Positions 40,065 to 52,215 of a stretch of DNA of 64,000 nucleotides are shown in pieces. The stretch covers positions 68,089,761-68,153,760 of the forward strand of contig CM075854.1 of assembly GCA_037975125.1 (NCBI GenBank), in the 5' to 3' direction. Under the pieces are notes generated by a model that ran no database searches, was not told the origin of the DNA, and worked only from the letters and a program-made list of their open reading frames with translations. The DNA is from Latrodectus hesperus. Lineage: Eukaryota; Arthropoda; Arachnida; Araneae; Theridiidae. Position 1 is the first letter of the stretch. Each line of letters opens with the position of its first letter. The position numbers were made by a program, and so were the translations under genes.

Positions 40065-40373
40065 TTAAACTTGTGCTGGCTGGAAGATATTTCGAAAATT
40101 GTTGATCGCCTTCACGAGTAGAGAGGAAGAATTCTTTAAAGCTCCCAATCTTCGAACCTGACAAAAGCCAGAAACACAATATCTATCTCCGACTATTCGA
40201 CATTGTAACCATTGCTGAAGTTGGCCTGTTAAAGTCAACTTAAAATCCTCAACTCTGAAGGGAGTGGTTCTAATACACCTCAGATGATCACGGTGATCCA
40301 TTTGAAATTGAATGTAAGAATCAGCTTTAACTGAAAAAAATAATCCCAAAATTAATAATGAAAGACGAGTCAT
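40065..40373 (-). CDS. Possible small secreted peptide or last exon
   Basis: A 102-codon ATG frame starts MTRLSLLILGLFFSVKADSY: a basic residue, an eleven-residue hydrophobic core and a plausible signal-peptidase site after VKA. The rest is hydrophilic with four cysteines (C33, C58, C65, C70), the last three in the cluster CRIVGDRYCVSGFC. Composition is more balanced than in the surroundings, and AATAAA follows 45 bases after the stop. Against a single-exon gene, the hydrophobic codons come from GGGATTATTTTTTTCAG, which is a textbook 3' splice site. The true feature may therefore be a terminal exon starting at about 40324 with the frame from VKAD onward. I do not recognise the family. No promoter was identified. 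Confidence 0.4.
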   Translation of the reverse strand: MTRLSLLILGLFFSVKADSYIQFQMDHRDHLRCIRTTPFRVEDFKLTLTGQLQQWLQCRIVGDRYCVSGFCQVRRLGALKNSSSLLVKAINNFRNIFQPAQV

Positions 40374-41454
40374 TCAACATATTATAAGATGATAAGAAGT
40401 TTCAAATTATACATAAAAGAATTAGTTTAACCCTTCAGTGTCATTCTTTTGGGTAAGGATAACTAATTTATGAACCTCATAAGAGCATTATAGCTTATAA
40501 ATATTTTTCTGTAATATGAAACAAATTCATAAATTTATTATAAGCAAAAAATCGGAAACAAAATATCAGTCATTACAAAATTTTATTCATTGAAGAGGTT
40601 CCATAACTATAGTCATATTTTTTGAATTTATTATAAATAGCCAGTGAGTTATAAATAAGAGTAAATATGCTCATTAAAAAAACAAATTATAAACAATAAA
40701 CAAAAATCTAGCTCATACAATGCTTTTAATTTCCATGTTTGTAGATAAATATTTAATATTTTTTGGATGCTGAAGATTATTAAAGATTCTCAAAGAAGAA
40801 ACTTCCCCTCCTGAAGTATTTCTGATAACAGAAACTTAGGACTGGACAAGGAACTTTCTATGAATTTTCTATATAGTATGTAAAAATTTAATAAGCACTT
40901 TCTTAAATAGATATTTTACTTCAACTGAGGACTACATTAATGACCATGTTTTATTTAAAACTAGTAGGCTTGGCAGACTTTTCCTTTTGAATTATAAAAA
41001 TTATCTTCTTATCTACTTTTAACTCCTTTGAATTAAATTGTCTTTATAATTACACTAGCCAATTTTTTCAGCAAGTATTCCTAAATCCCAAGCAGTAAAT
41101 AGTCAAAGAACTTGAGTATTTTGGTGTAATTTTAAAGTTTCTTTATCAATTACAGCAGTATGGTATGAAGAAATCTTTGATACATCTACAACAATAATTC
41201 TATATAATATAAAAAAATACGAGTTTTTAGAAAAATGAAATTTTAGGAAAGTTTTCGTCCAAAAAATTAACAGGGAAACTTTCAACTGATTAAATCAATT
41301 TATCAAAAATGTAAGAATGCTGGAAATATAGAAATAAAATAAGATAAAAGTAACATCCTACTCACAAAACTACAAGAAAATAAAAATTTTATATTTAAGT
41401 AAAAATTTAAAACGCGGGTGCTTGAAATTTCATATTCTGTTACTTAATTGATAT
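40374..41454. other. AT-rich noncoding DNA
   Basis: No gene seen. If 40065-40324 is a last exon, this would be intron sequence. Confidence 0.5.
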
Positions 41455-41640
41455 GTGCGGAACCTAATGGTTAAAGTTCTGGTTTTTAATTAAAAAATGT
41501 TTCTGTTTTCAACTCTCATCTAAGACGAAACACTTTGTTGTACTCCATAATCTATCTTAAATTGAAGATTCATGTCGAATTTGTCCTCCTGAGGAAAAGT
41601 GATCGTATTAGCAATATTAGAATGGAGTGGATAATCAAGA
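41455..41640 (+). mobile_element. Degenerate tRNA-derived SINE
   Basis: CCTAATGGTTAAAGTTCTGG (41463-41482) is a close A-box/D-arm-like sequence. GTTTTCAACTCTCATC at about 41505-41520 stands where the B box (GTTCGACTCCC) should be. A unique body with GACGAAACACTTTGTTGTAC follows. It is decayed by C/G to T/A changes. The layout and wording resemble spider tRNA SINEs as I remember them. Confidence 0.5.
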
Positions 41641-44600
41641 AAGTAATTAGATTAATTGCAAAAAAAAGTCAAGCGACTTTGTAATCAATTTCTACTTAAT
41701 AAAATATTGTCATTAATAAATATCTTTCTCATAAAATTAGTTTCTTTTAGATGACACTGATTAGATTTCAATGATTTTCATTATTAGTATTGCTACAAAG
41801 TGTAATTATCGAAATATAAATACACAAAGTTATTTCGAAAACTTGCTTATGATTTCAAAAATATACAATGCAAGTTTTAATGAAATTATAAGTGCTGAAT
41901 GCTGTAATTTATAAATGAGTCATAATTGATCTCATTGTTTATGGATAAAAATGTTAATTTTTCTTTACAAAGAAGATAGCGAATGATTAGCTCATTGGGG
42001 AACTTTATAAGTTTATTGCTGGTAGGCTGTCTCAAAATAAGAAACACATAAAATCATCAAGTAAAATTCCATTATAGATAAATGGATGTAAAATAGAAAT
42101 AAATGTCATTTATCTACTTTGTACAATCACGCGCTATTGAAAATTGGTGAATTATATAGTAATGAGGCTTATATTTTTTAGAAACTCTTTATTCACATAT
42201 GCAACTTTTTTAAATTAGTAAAATTATTAGCTTGAGTAATTTTAAATTGCTATGATTTCGATTTTATTCATGTGTACAAAATAAATAATAGGTGTTATTA
42301 CATTATCAAATGGTTTGCCTTAACTTTAATTTTATGCTTGTTCATATCATTTTGATGCTCATTGTTTATTACATTATATAAAAATTCTCAAAATGTGTTA
42401 GAAACAGCTTTTTGATTACTAGATTAAAAATTGCTTCCCCAATTTTTTTGTAAAATATGAAATGCATGCATTCTCTCAACATGCTTTTCATAAAATTATT
42501 CTATGGTAAAATGCAACGCATGTCCTTAAAAAATGTTCAATGAAATGTTTTGTTTTTTGTGATAATTAGCTTGAAGTAAGAAAAAATTTATTTATTTGTT
42601 AGCCCTGACATTCATTTCAAAGAATTTTAATACTACATGAAAAGAATGGAAATAAAGAAATGTTATAGAAAAAAACTAATTGGTGAAAGCTTTTCCATAA
42701 TGTAATATTTATGCATATCATTAAAAATGAATCGGCAAATTTATCTTTACGACACATTTTTATGTAATTGTAAAACTCAATTATTTTATTGATTAAAATA
42801 ATGTCTTTTATCATATGAATTCCAAAAAAGGGACTGTAGTATTTTAATGGATGACATACAGAAGGGGAAAAATTTGTTCCACAAAATTGTTGCGACAGTC
42901 ATTTTTTGTCAATATTTTACTGGAAAAAGAATCGTAATTTAATCTCAAGATAATAATAAATATCTTAAGCTGAAGATTAAATTATGAAGAAGTAAAAAAT
43001 TTACTAACATAAATTTGAATAATAGTTCCAGAATTTAATTTATCGCATGTCTACATAAAATAACAGTTATGAGATTGCAGAAAATGTTAAAATTGTGCAT
43101 AAAAGTAGCTTAACACGAAAACTATTTTTTTAAGAAAATGTTTTTAAAGGATATTGCTATAAATATTGTGTTCAGTTGATCTTTTTTTTACTGTAATAAA
43201 TTTCATCATTTTTATTTATTTCATACTGGAATCACGCAATGAGTAGTTGGCAATAATTGAAAGTTATTCTTTGACACAGCTGGTAACATTGTCCCGTAAA
43301 TTTAAGTCAAATCAAATGGCGAAGTCGACTTCTGATTTGGCAACACTTTCTCATATTTTCACAACACATGATCAGAGGTATATGAAGCCCTCGAATTTTT
43401 AATGTGTTTATGCACTAATCAATTCCAGTGTTATCTTGTCATAAATTTGACTTCAGTTGATTGAGGCTCTAATTTATGTTAAGCCTTAATGTTCATTACT
43501 TTACTTGCTTGTTAGTTTAATACGCTTATATTATTTTACTTGTCAATAATAATTTAAAAATTAATAATTTTAATTATTGATCTCATGGAAACTATACACG
43601 ATACCTCACTGAATAATATTTCTCAGTTGTAGAAGTTCATTGAGGAAAATATTAGCTCACATGTTGACGTGGATTTTTGGATGCGTTTTAGGATATATCC
43701 CCCAAACCATAATCAAGAGTCAATCATGCAACTATTTTGAGAAACTTTTTTATAAATATTAAAGCAAATTGGCATTTCTTTCAAAATATTAGTTCTATAG
43801 TTGTATTCTCATGAACTGCCTTTTGACCATATTCTTCTTAGTATCGTAAAATATTAATGTTAAATATTTCGAATTTTGACTAGTACGTCAGTATTTTGAG
43901 TTATTTATTGACTACATTAAAAACATCTTTAAATGATTGGTTATTTTATAGAAATATACTAATTTTTTTTCCAGCAATTTTCCATAAATATAGTAGAAAA
44001 TCAATTAGTTTACCAAGGAATACAAACTGAACTCAGTATTTAATTTGATAAATGTTCCTAAAAGCGTAATTTAATAATTTCATTTTATTCTTGTGAAAAA
44101 TAATACAATGAAAGTAAAATACTAATTAAACTATCGCAATAAAGTTAACAAATATGTTTGTCGGGAGTCAATAGTTATTAGGTTGCGAGGAGGAGGAAAT
44201 ATTAAGTGGATGGAATCACAAAAGAGAACTTGTGTAAGCCATTTATCTTCAAAACAGGTAATATAATTAATGTGGAAGGAACGTAAAGGCAAAATTCATA
44301 CGTACACTTAAATTAATTCAGCAGCGGGAATTATTCTCTAATGGAATGGATTGAGAAATACTTTGAAATAGTTTTGTCATAAATGAATTTCATTATGATC
44401 TTTCAGCCCTTACTTTCATAACATTTTTCAAATAAATTGCTGTATTACATTCACGTCAAAGATTATATTTAAATACAAGATCGCACATATAATCATTTTA
44501 TTTTATGATTATCAAGCATAAACTATATATTTTGAAATTATTTTAAACTATTTTTTCAGTGTTTATTCATGTTTATGTGTAATAAATAAATCGTGTATAG

Positions 44601-47600
44601 AAAAAGATACATATATTAAATCAAAATGTTAATTCAAAAACCATAAAAAAAGAAGTCTCAATTTTATTATTAAAAAATAATTTAAATTACTTTGACCAAA
44701 AGGAAATTAATCATAACATATATTTACTCTCAAATGTGGAATAAAAGATTAACTTATAATAAAAATTGAGCGCTAAAGGAATGAATAATGTAAGAAAACC
44801 TTCGATTGGTGAATCAGAGAAAATACAGACAAATTCGAATAGCTCTAATTGAAAAATAAAAGAAAAATTCAATTCAATTGCAAATAAAATATGGGAAAGC
44901 TTATTATCTAATCACTAGAAAATAAGCAAACTATTTAACACAGTTTAAAAGTAATAATGAGAATTAAAATTGCTTTTAAGGATTCTTCTGAAAATTGAAA
45001 AAAATTTCTTTTGTCTAATATAAACCAAATAATGGAAATATACATTAAACATTAAAATTTAACATTAATCAAAAAATTAAAATATTTGCTCACAACTTTT
45101 TTGCTTGTACCATTTATTCTGAACAAAATAAATAAATAAAAACTGTTGACATAAACATGTAATCCTTACAACAGATATCAAGCTATTGTAAACCTAAACT
45201 CCTGCAGCTTGTATCGAGCCTACTAACAAATATATGAAGTGCTAACTATATTCCTACATTAGCTTAATAATTGACCATGAAAAAATTTTAATAAGTTTCT
45301 CGTAGTTTAATTTTAAGGCACTAATCTTTCCTGGACTTGCAATATTAGGGTCAAGATAATTGTATCACACTTAACGTCTTTAAGAAATAAAATTAAATTT
45401 ATGATAGAAATATTTATTAATAATATGATTTGAAAAGCAGCTGAGGAGGATACTTTTTAAAAAACAAAATTTGCATTTAAAAAATCTATAAAAAATTATT
45501 CTTTGATACTCTGTTCATTGTTTCTAAAGTTTAAAATTATTAAATTTATTTTATACTTTTTAATATTGAAATTCATATGGCAACTATAAATAAATGAAAA
45601 ACATTTATATTGAGAAAGTAAAGATCCACTGTATGTGTGTGAATGTAATTTATCAAAAGAAATAAAATTAAAATGTTTTGAGTTTTTTTAATATACATAT
45701 ATACATATAACACATTTTGCTTACAAAGGAATTATTATTAATTCAGCCTGTTTTTTTTAATTTTTTAAAGTTATGCTGATATCAGACCTTAAATTATTTC
45801 CATACATGTAAGCAATTTATTTCTATATAAATTAAAAAAAATTAAAGAAATCTACTCTTCACATATGTAAATCGACCTATTATATAATAAAATATATTTA
45901 TATAAAAAATAATACATTTTATAAAGTGATAGTAATAAAACTATGAAATAAAAATCTCATTATACGAGAAATACCAAACTCTAAAACTGCTTACGAGTGT
46001 TACAATTTATCTTTCAATGTGCTTTCTTACATTCTTATTTTAACAACATTATATTTTAAGAATATATAATAAAAATTTTATTTATGATATAGTTCGGAAT
46101 GATGGATGAGACACATAGGTATCAATTTTTTTTTAAACTTCAGCCTTATAATTCCTATATTCCTTTTAAGAAAGGCTATAAATCAAAACTTTTCATCCAT
46201 CGCAATAAATCTATCGATTGATTATTTCTTTTCAAACTTACGAAATAGTTACTTTTACAAATTATATCCATACTAATAAAATATTTCCTGAAGGAAAATA
46301 AGATTGACCTGAATAATGAGCAAGAATTTTACAATTGGTAGTATGAGGAAAAGACATTTTTTATAACCTTATGATTTATCATTCACTATTCTCAATAAGG
46401 TTCTGTGAATTGTTTCTTCTATTTTTCTTAATGTTTATCACAATGACTTGTTGAAAGATTAGTTTTTGGTTGCCAGTATATTTCTGTAATCGACTTTTAA
46501 CTTTTTTACATTTTGGTTATTTCATTGGACAGTAAAATATTTGAGAATATCTCTAACATTATAAGTTTATTTATTCATTTTTCGAATTCGAGTTAATTAA
46601 AAAGTTTAAAAACTAAATGTGACAGTATTGTAAAATGTCATTGAATATTTTAATTTTTAATTACGATTTTAATTTAAATCTGAAAAAATAATGATTTTAA
46701 AAAGTTTCTTGATTCTAGAATTTTAATAAACATTTTTACAAAATAATTAATTCTGGATATTTAACAAAAAAAGTTTCAAACTTCATCAAGAATTTGAAAG
46801 TTGTTTTTAAATGAAATCTTTAACATATTTATTTAAGAAAAAGGACAATAAATGTTATAGTTTAATAGCACGTAAGCACAAAATATTTTAATAATAAAAT
46901 GACACAGTTGTTCGTGTTATTTTAACTTATTTCATGAAAAAATAAAGGAATTGAAGTCGTTTGCAAATCTGTGATCTTCTAATTTTAATAGTTTATATAA
47001 TCCTGTACCCCTTTATTTTACATCTTTTTATCTTCAACATTTGTTTTAAAGAATGTCTTAATTAAGGCAATAAAATATTATAAAAAACATTTCTATATTT
47101 CTTTATATTACTGATGAAAAATTAATTACTTCTGATAAATTAGAATAAAAATATTTTAAAAAGACATTTACTTTCAAACACAAATGAAGAAGCATTAAAA
47201 CATTTCCCATGTAAATTGTTATTATTCTCTTAAATTGCTTTGTTATGTTTTGAAATCCTATTTTTTTATTTCAAGGATGTGGAAACAAGAAATCACACGT
47301 GAACTCAGTTTGACTGATTAAAACAATAAAAAACCAGTCGAATTTTTACACAAAATATTTTTTCACATATTTTTGCCTTGTTTATATAAAATTTAAACAT
47401 GAGTTCACAAATTCAGAAAAATTACGAACCACTTCTAAATTTTCAGAATCATCATGTGTAGAATCATATTTTTGATAGTAAAAATGCTTCAAATTATGTA
47501 TATTTTAATCTGATACAAATTTCAAAATGGAAAAATAAATTTTTATTTGAAGCAAGGAATTTTTTTTAAATTACACGAACATTTGTGTGAACATTTAAAA

Positions 47601-48534
47601 AAAATTTTTTATTTATAAAAATATGCGATAAAAAATTATTTTTGCTTTCACAATATTAACAGAGTTGTGAAACATTATGCAGCTTAAATGTCCTTTCTAT
47701 ACCTGTCAGTTTAGTTTTTTTCTTTTTGTTCCTTGACTTTTAGGTACAGATGTAAAATTTTAAAGATGCAAAATAATTCTTTTCGAATTTGATTTGTTGA
47801 TAATTTTTTGACATTTATGCGATATTTCTGTTATTACAAACGATGTTTTTGTTGTTATAAATATGACAGATGTCAAATTTTAAAGATCCAAAATAACGTT
47901 TTTGCATTTACTTTGTTGATATTTTTTACCATTTTTCTGCTATTTTAAATCAATATATAGTTCTTTTTAATTTGTCACTTAAGAAAAAGACAATTTAGTA
48001 AGGAAAAATAGAGATTAATAACTAGAATTAACTCAATGTTTTTTTCTTTCAAATGTTTCTTATTTAATTTTCAAAATAAGCAATCTAGAATCACCTTCGC
48101 TTTGAATTTCTACCTAAATGAAATATTATCAATCTAAGATATATTGCATATTAATCATTTCAATCAAAAATTCAAAACATTTTAAGAAGTGTTAACATTT
48201 CAAACACAAATATATCATCTATCAGATTTGTATTAAAATTTTCAAATAGTCTTATAAAAATTATTATAAATTTGGAAGTTTCTTAAACATTCTAGCAAAT
48301 ATTATTGTAAATTGACTTTTTGATGTACGTAGAATTTCTGAAATTGTGTTAAATTATGGATAAACAAATTCCTATTTTTTTTATAAGTTCCAATATTCTA
48401 TGTGTTTATATTTCTTAAGGCCTTAAAGAAAAATGTTTTGGATTATAATAATTTAGTTAATAATAAAAAATTATTGGTAGTTTTACTCATACAGACAACG
48501 GGCAACAAAATGAATTTAAAACTTTTTTTATATC
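41641..48534. other. AT-rich noncoding DNA
   Basis: About 6.9 kb without a supported gene. Two items stand out: an ATG-containing GC-richer segment at 43270-43400, and a 120-bp tandem duplication at 47746-47955. The remainder is AT-rich with no recognised element ends. Confidence 0.55.
47746..47955. repeat. Diverged tandem duplication, 120-bp period
   Basis: ACAGATGTAAAATTTTAAAG at 47746 recurs as ACAGATGTCAAATTTTAAAG at 47866. Similarity continues for about 90 bases through the GATTTGTTGATA / ACTTTGTTGATA and ATTTCTGTTATT / TTTTCTGCTATT blocks. Confidence 0.7.
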
Positions 48535-48975
48535 CTACGTCGAGACAGCGGTCTTATCGGTCATGAGTCCTCTGGCAGCCCAATAAAAATTAGCCTTATT
48601 GTGGAAGTTGTCGGGTAAACAGTTGAAAAGAGAAAGCGCAGGACAGCTTGTCAAATGAATGAAGTCCATAAAAGCTCCTGAAGGACAGGGTACAATGTTG
48701 ACCACGCCGATATGGCTTAACTGGAGAAAGTCATGTCCAGTCATAATTCTGAAATTGGCTGTGAAAATGGAGCGTGGAAGGCACATGGGGACTGGAGAGT
48801 TAAACAGGGAACCCCAAAATTTCGCTATATGAATTATGAAGGTCTTTTTTTGATCAAGTTGCAGATTTGTTGGTATGATGGAATAAAATCAGGCTGTTGC
48901 AGTTTACATCCATTCTTTGCAAAGTCATCTGCTTTTTCGTTCCCATAGATATTACAATGGCTAGGAATCCACTGA
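48535..48975 (-). pseudogene. LINE 3' fragment: RNase H end and C-terminal tail (minus)
   Basis: On the minus strand from 48975, QWIPSHCNIYGNEKADDFAK and NG follow. This is the distal RNase H motif with its histidine (PSH) and last aspartate (KAD). It continues CKLQQPDFIPSYQQICNLI to a stop. After a frame change, the frame 48786-48535 carries FRIMTGHDFLQLSHIGVV, CPSGAFMDFIHLTSCPALS and NFYWAARGLM. This is the same post-RNase-H tail as at 39552-39752 ((x)TGHDxL, H...CPAL, YW.AR.LM). No reverse transcriptase is present. It is a 5'-truncated copy, better preserved than the plus-strand one and probably the same broad LINE group but not the same family. Confidence 0.85.
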
Positions 48976-49128
48976 ATTTAAAACTATAAAAATAAAAACA
49001 TTTTATAGGAAGTATTTTTAATTATATTTTATTTCAATAGTAATATATATATGAACATACATATATTGCATATGCATACACGTATGAGTATTATCACAAA
49101 TAAACGAGACTTAAAATGGATAAAAAAG

Positions 49129-49130
<2 letters not shown>
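48976..49130. other. AT-rich noncoding DNA
   Basis: Nothing recognisable between the LINE fragment and the CA microsatellite. Confidence 0.4.

Positions 49131-49179
<49 letters not shown>
49131..49179. repeat. (AC)n microsatellite
   Basis: About 49 bases of AC, the only long non-TA dinucleotide array in the window. The Thr-His frames across it are artefacts. Confidence 0.95.
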
Positions 49180-49181
<2 letters not shown>

Positions 49182-51725
49182 GAATTATTACAGAAATCTT
49201 ATCAATTCTTTCTCCTGCTTCTCGAAAATAATTGCAAAATGTGCACAATAAGTGTTATAAGCTCTGCAGGTACTCTGATTCCTACGAAATTTATAAAACT
49301 GTCCGTAAATATTCTTTGTTTTGATTAGATTTTATGGTACTTATTGTACTGTAAAATCACATTTTTTTTTATAAATTTATAATAAAATATTTTACAATTA
49401 TTTTATATAAAACTTATGTAAGTATAGCATAGTTAAAGTTAACAAAATTTTAAATTCAAAAATACTTTGTTGGTTTTTTAGCTATTCCTTTGAATTCCTA
49501 TTTTTTTAACTTGTCTTCGAAAAAATAGCTACTACACTCTTCAAAGCTGAAATTGCAACAACAGTTGGAAAAGTTGAGAAAAAACACGTGAGCATGCAGT
49601 TAAGAAAATGTCGACTTTAAGTAGAATTTTAAACATAAATATAACCTAATTAAACGATCAATTAATTGCTAAATATTCACAAAGGAATTAATAATTCTAG
49701 ATTTTGTTTTAAGCTTGCAACGTTATTTACTGAAATTCTGAGACATTTCTACTTAGAAATGAATCAAATGGACTTTAAAGGGGTCAAATACGCAGAAAGT
49801 TCAACTTAGTTTCCAAGAATTTCTTTAAAAGTTCAATTAAAGTTAAAATCTTGCAACAATGATATTTTTGGATATACTTTAACTTATTTCAATCATTCCT
49901 ATGGAACCCTTTCTGAATACAATTAAACCTCACTTCATTGAAAAATAACTCCTGAAAGTTATTTCCTCTCATAACGTTTTATTTCCTCACATGACTATTC
50001 AGTTATTTTTAACATTGTGATTGCTTCTTATTAATATTTACGTACCATTTTATAGATATTTAGCTTTGAAGCTAACTATGCAGAAAAATGATTTGAAAGT
50101 AATATTCTCCATTTTATAAATAATTTAGCTCTTTCATGATATAATGTGGGAGCATGGATATAATCGGGATAAAACTGGACTTCTCTCGATATTATTCTCT
50201 TTCCCCTATTTTTATAGCGTAAATTAAAAAAAAGAAGTCTATCCTTGTCTGACAAACAGGAAGCTCAAGATCTTTAAAAGATGCCGCCATATTGACCCCA
50301 ACAAAGCATTACTCATTTACCGACGTAACCGATTGTCATTATTTTCCCATTTGCGTTTAAAGGAAGCAAAAAGGAAATACAAAAATAGTTTTTCCATCAG
50401 AAAATCGATAATGAAAACTCTTTTGTCGTTTGTATTTTTTTTTAAATAAAGGTTTCGGAACTATTCAAAAGATAGTATGGTTGCGTCATTTAAAAATAGT
50501 TTTTAGCTTACGATTTCATTTCTGTTAATCATTTTAATTATTGTCGGTAAATTTAAGAAATATATTTCCTGTTCTCTTCATCTATATTCTTAGCTCTGAA
50601 TTATTTGCATAGACATTAATTTCCTACTGGATGGAAAATACATTTTTCTTAAAAGTATTGCTCATATTGTGATTAATTTAATAATAATGAACTTTATATT
50701 TTAAAAAAAAACTACACAGTATCTATTCATGTTTCGATGATTTTTAAATCCATACGTATTTGCAGCACTGACTTCATATTGATTTAATCTAACTTAGATA
50801 TTTTATTTTCCTCTTCATATATACGCAATATTTACAGAATTACTAGAATTGAATTAAATTAAAATATATCTTGTATATGAGACTTTAATATACATAACAA
50901 GCCTAATTTAATTAAAAAACATTTCATGAATATCACCTTTTAAAATAATTCCCACTTCAAATCACTATGATTAATGATATTCATTGCAATTTTAGAATAA
51001 TACAAATTTTTATTTGAATTTGAAAAGTTGTTGCAATAACAACCAGCTTAATTTAAATTTAAGTAACATAATACAAGTAAACAAGTGCTGTTGATTGTTT
51101 ATTTATAGTTTTTGGGAAAAACAGATTTTAGCTTCTGAAAAAATTCTCGAGCGAATTTCAGCAGCAATGACAGTATTTTTATTAATACAAAGTCAACAAT
51201 GACATATTTAAACATTTTTAACTAATCTTTGAAGAAATCGCGATTAATTAACCATTAAAGCTTATTTATTTACTTTTTTACAAACATGCTTTGACGACTG
51301 TTTGATACTAGTGTATAAGTTTCATGAGCATTGAGTTTGAGTTTGAACTAGAACCAGAAATTGATCACATCTTTGTCCATGGTATTGAAGCGTTCTACGT
51401 ACAAATTTCAGATTGTATCTCTGAACATCAGATTGTGTCTCTGAACTTAGGAAATAACTTTTCAGATACTAAAATTAAAAAAAGTTAAAAATTTCAACAA
51501 TTATTTATCATTCTTCTTGTAAGTTGATGGTTTAGATATGTTCTTAAAATAAACTCCCATTTCTAATTTTATTTTATTAATCTTTGTACTGAAGTATGTT
51601 TTTAAAAATTTTATGTTTTTATTTTTACAAAATTATATATTTCCGTTTGTATTGTGGCCTTCCAAGTATGGAATACCGTATGTTGAATGAATGCAATTAC
51701 ACGAATTATAGAGATACTAAACTTC
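49180..51725. other. AT-rich noncoding DNA
   Basis: No supported gene. A 20-bp tandem duplication (CAGATTGTATCTCTGAACAT and a near copy) lies at 51409-51448. GCCGCCAT at 50283-50290, a minus-strand ATGGCGGC, is discussed as a finding. Confidence 0.5.
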
Positions 51726-52215
51726 TGTTGTTGTTGTTGCTGCTTATGACACTTGGACAAGCCAAGCTCGCTATGCCTTTGGCAGTGCGAATTAAGTCAA
51801 TAGAGAGCGTCTTTCGTTTGGATCAGAGCACCACGAAGGTGAAAGTACGACTTTGCTCTTTTTAAGGTGCCTCGTAATTATGAACCACGGTCAGGTGACG
51901 AGACCACACCTGAGCTGGCACCCTCCTCTCCACATCCACGCCACACCAGCGGAAGGACTTAGGACGTCACACATTAACGTGGACACGTCCCCAACCTACG
52001 AAGTTCCAGCAACCCAGTGAAGGAGAGTACACCGTGTTCACCCTCCCAACCACTGCCCGCGGCCAATGATGCTTCACTTTGCTGAGCTTACGGGAAGCGG
52101 CGTGAAGCTATTGAGCCACTGGAGCTCACTCAACTTCTAAAGGAGTTTATTGATGTTAGATGTAGCACTAAAGGAATTACTGTTAAAATGTAGCACTAAA
52201 GGAGTTTATTGATGG
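51726..52215 (-). mobile_element. SINE-like element, copy B (minus strand)
   Basis: This is the most GC-rich block in the window. On the minus strand its 3' end (51859 to 51726) repeats the tail of the 37746-37872 copy and ends in a (CAA)n-type tail (GTTGTTGTTGTTG on the plus strand at 51726). The body (51870-52140) contains CACCTGAGCTGGCACCC and CACACCAGCGGAAGGAC, wording I associate with abundant spider repeats. A small direct repeat (GTAGCACTAAAGGA) is found at 52160-52210. No clear A/B boxes were resolved. Confidence 0.6.

Noticed and set aside
49051..49328. Two frames with runs of Thr-His
   Set aside because: Produced by the (AC)n microsatellite.
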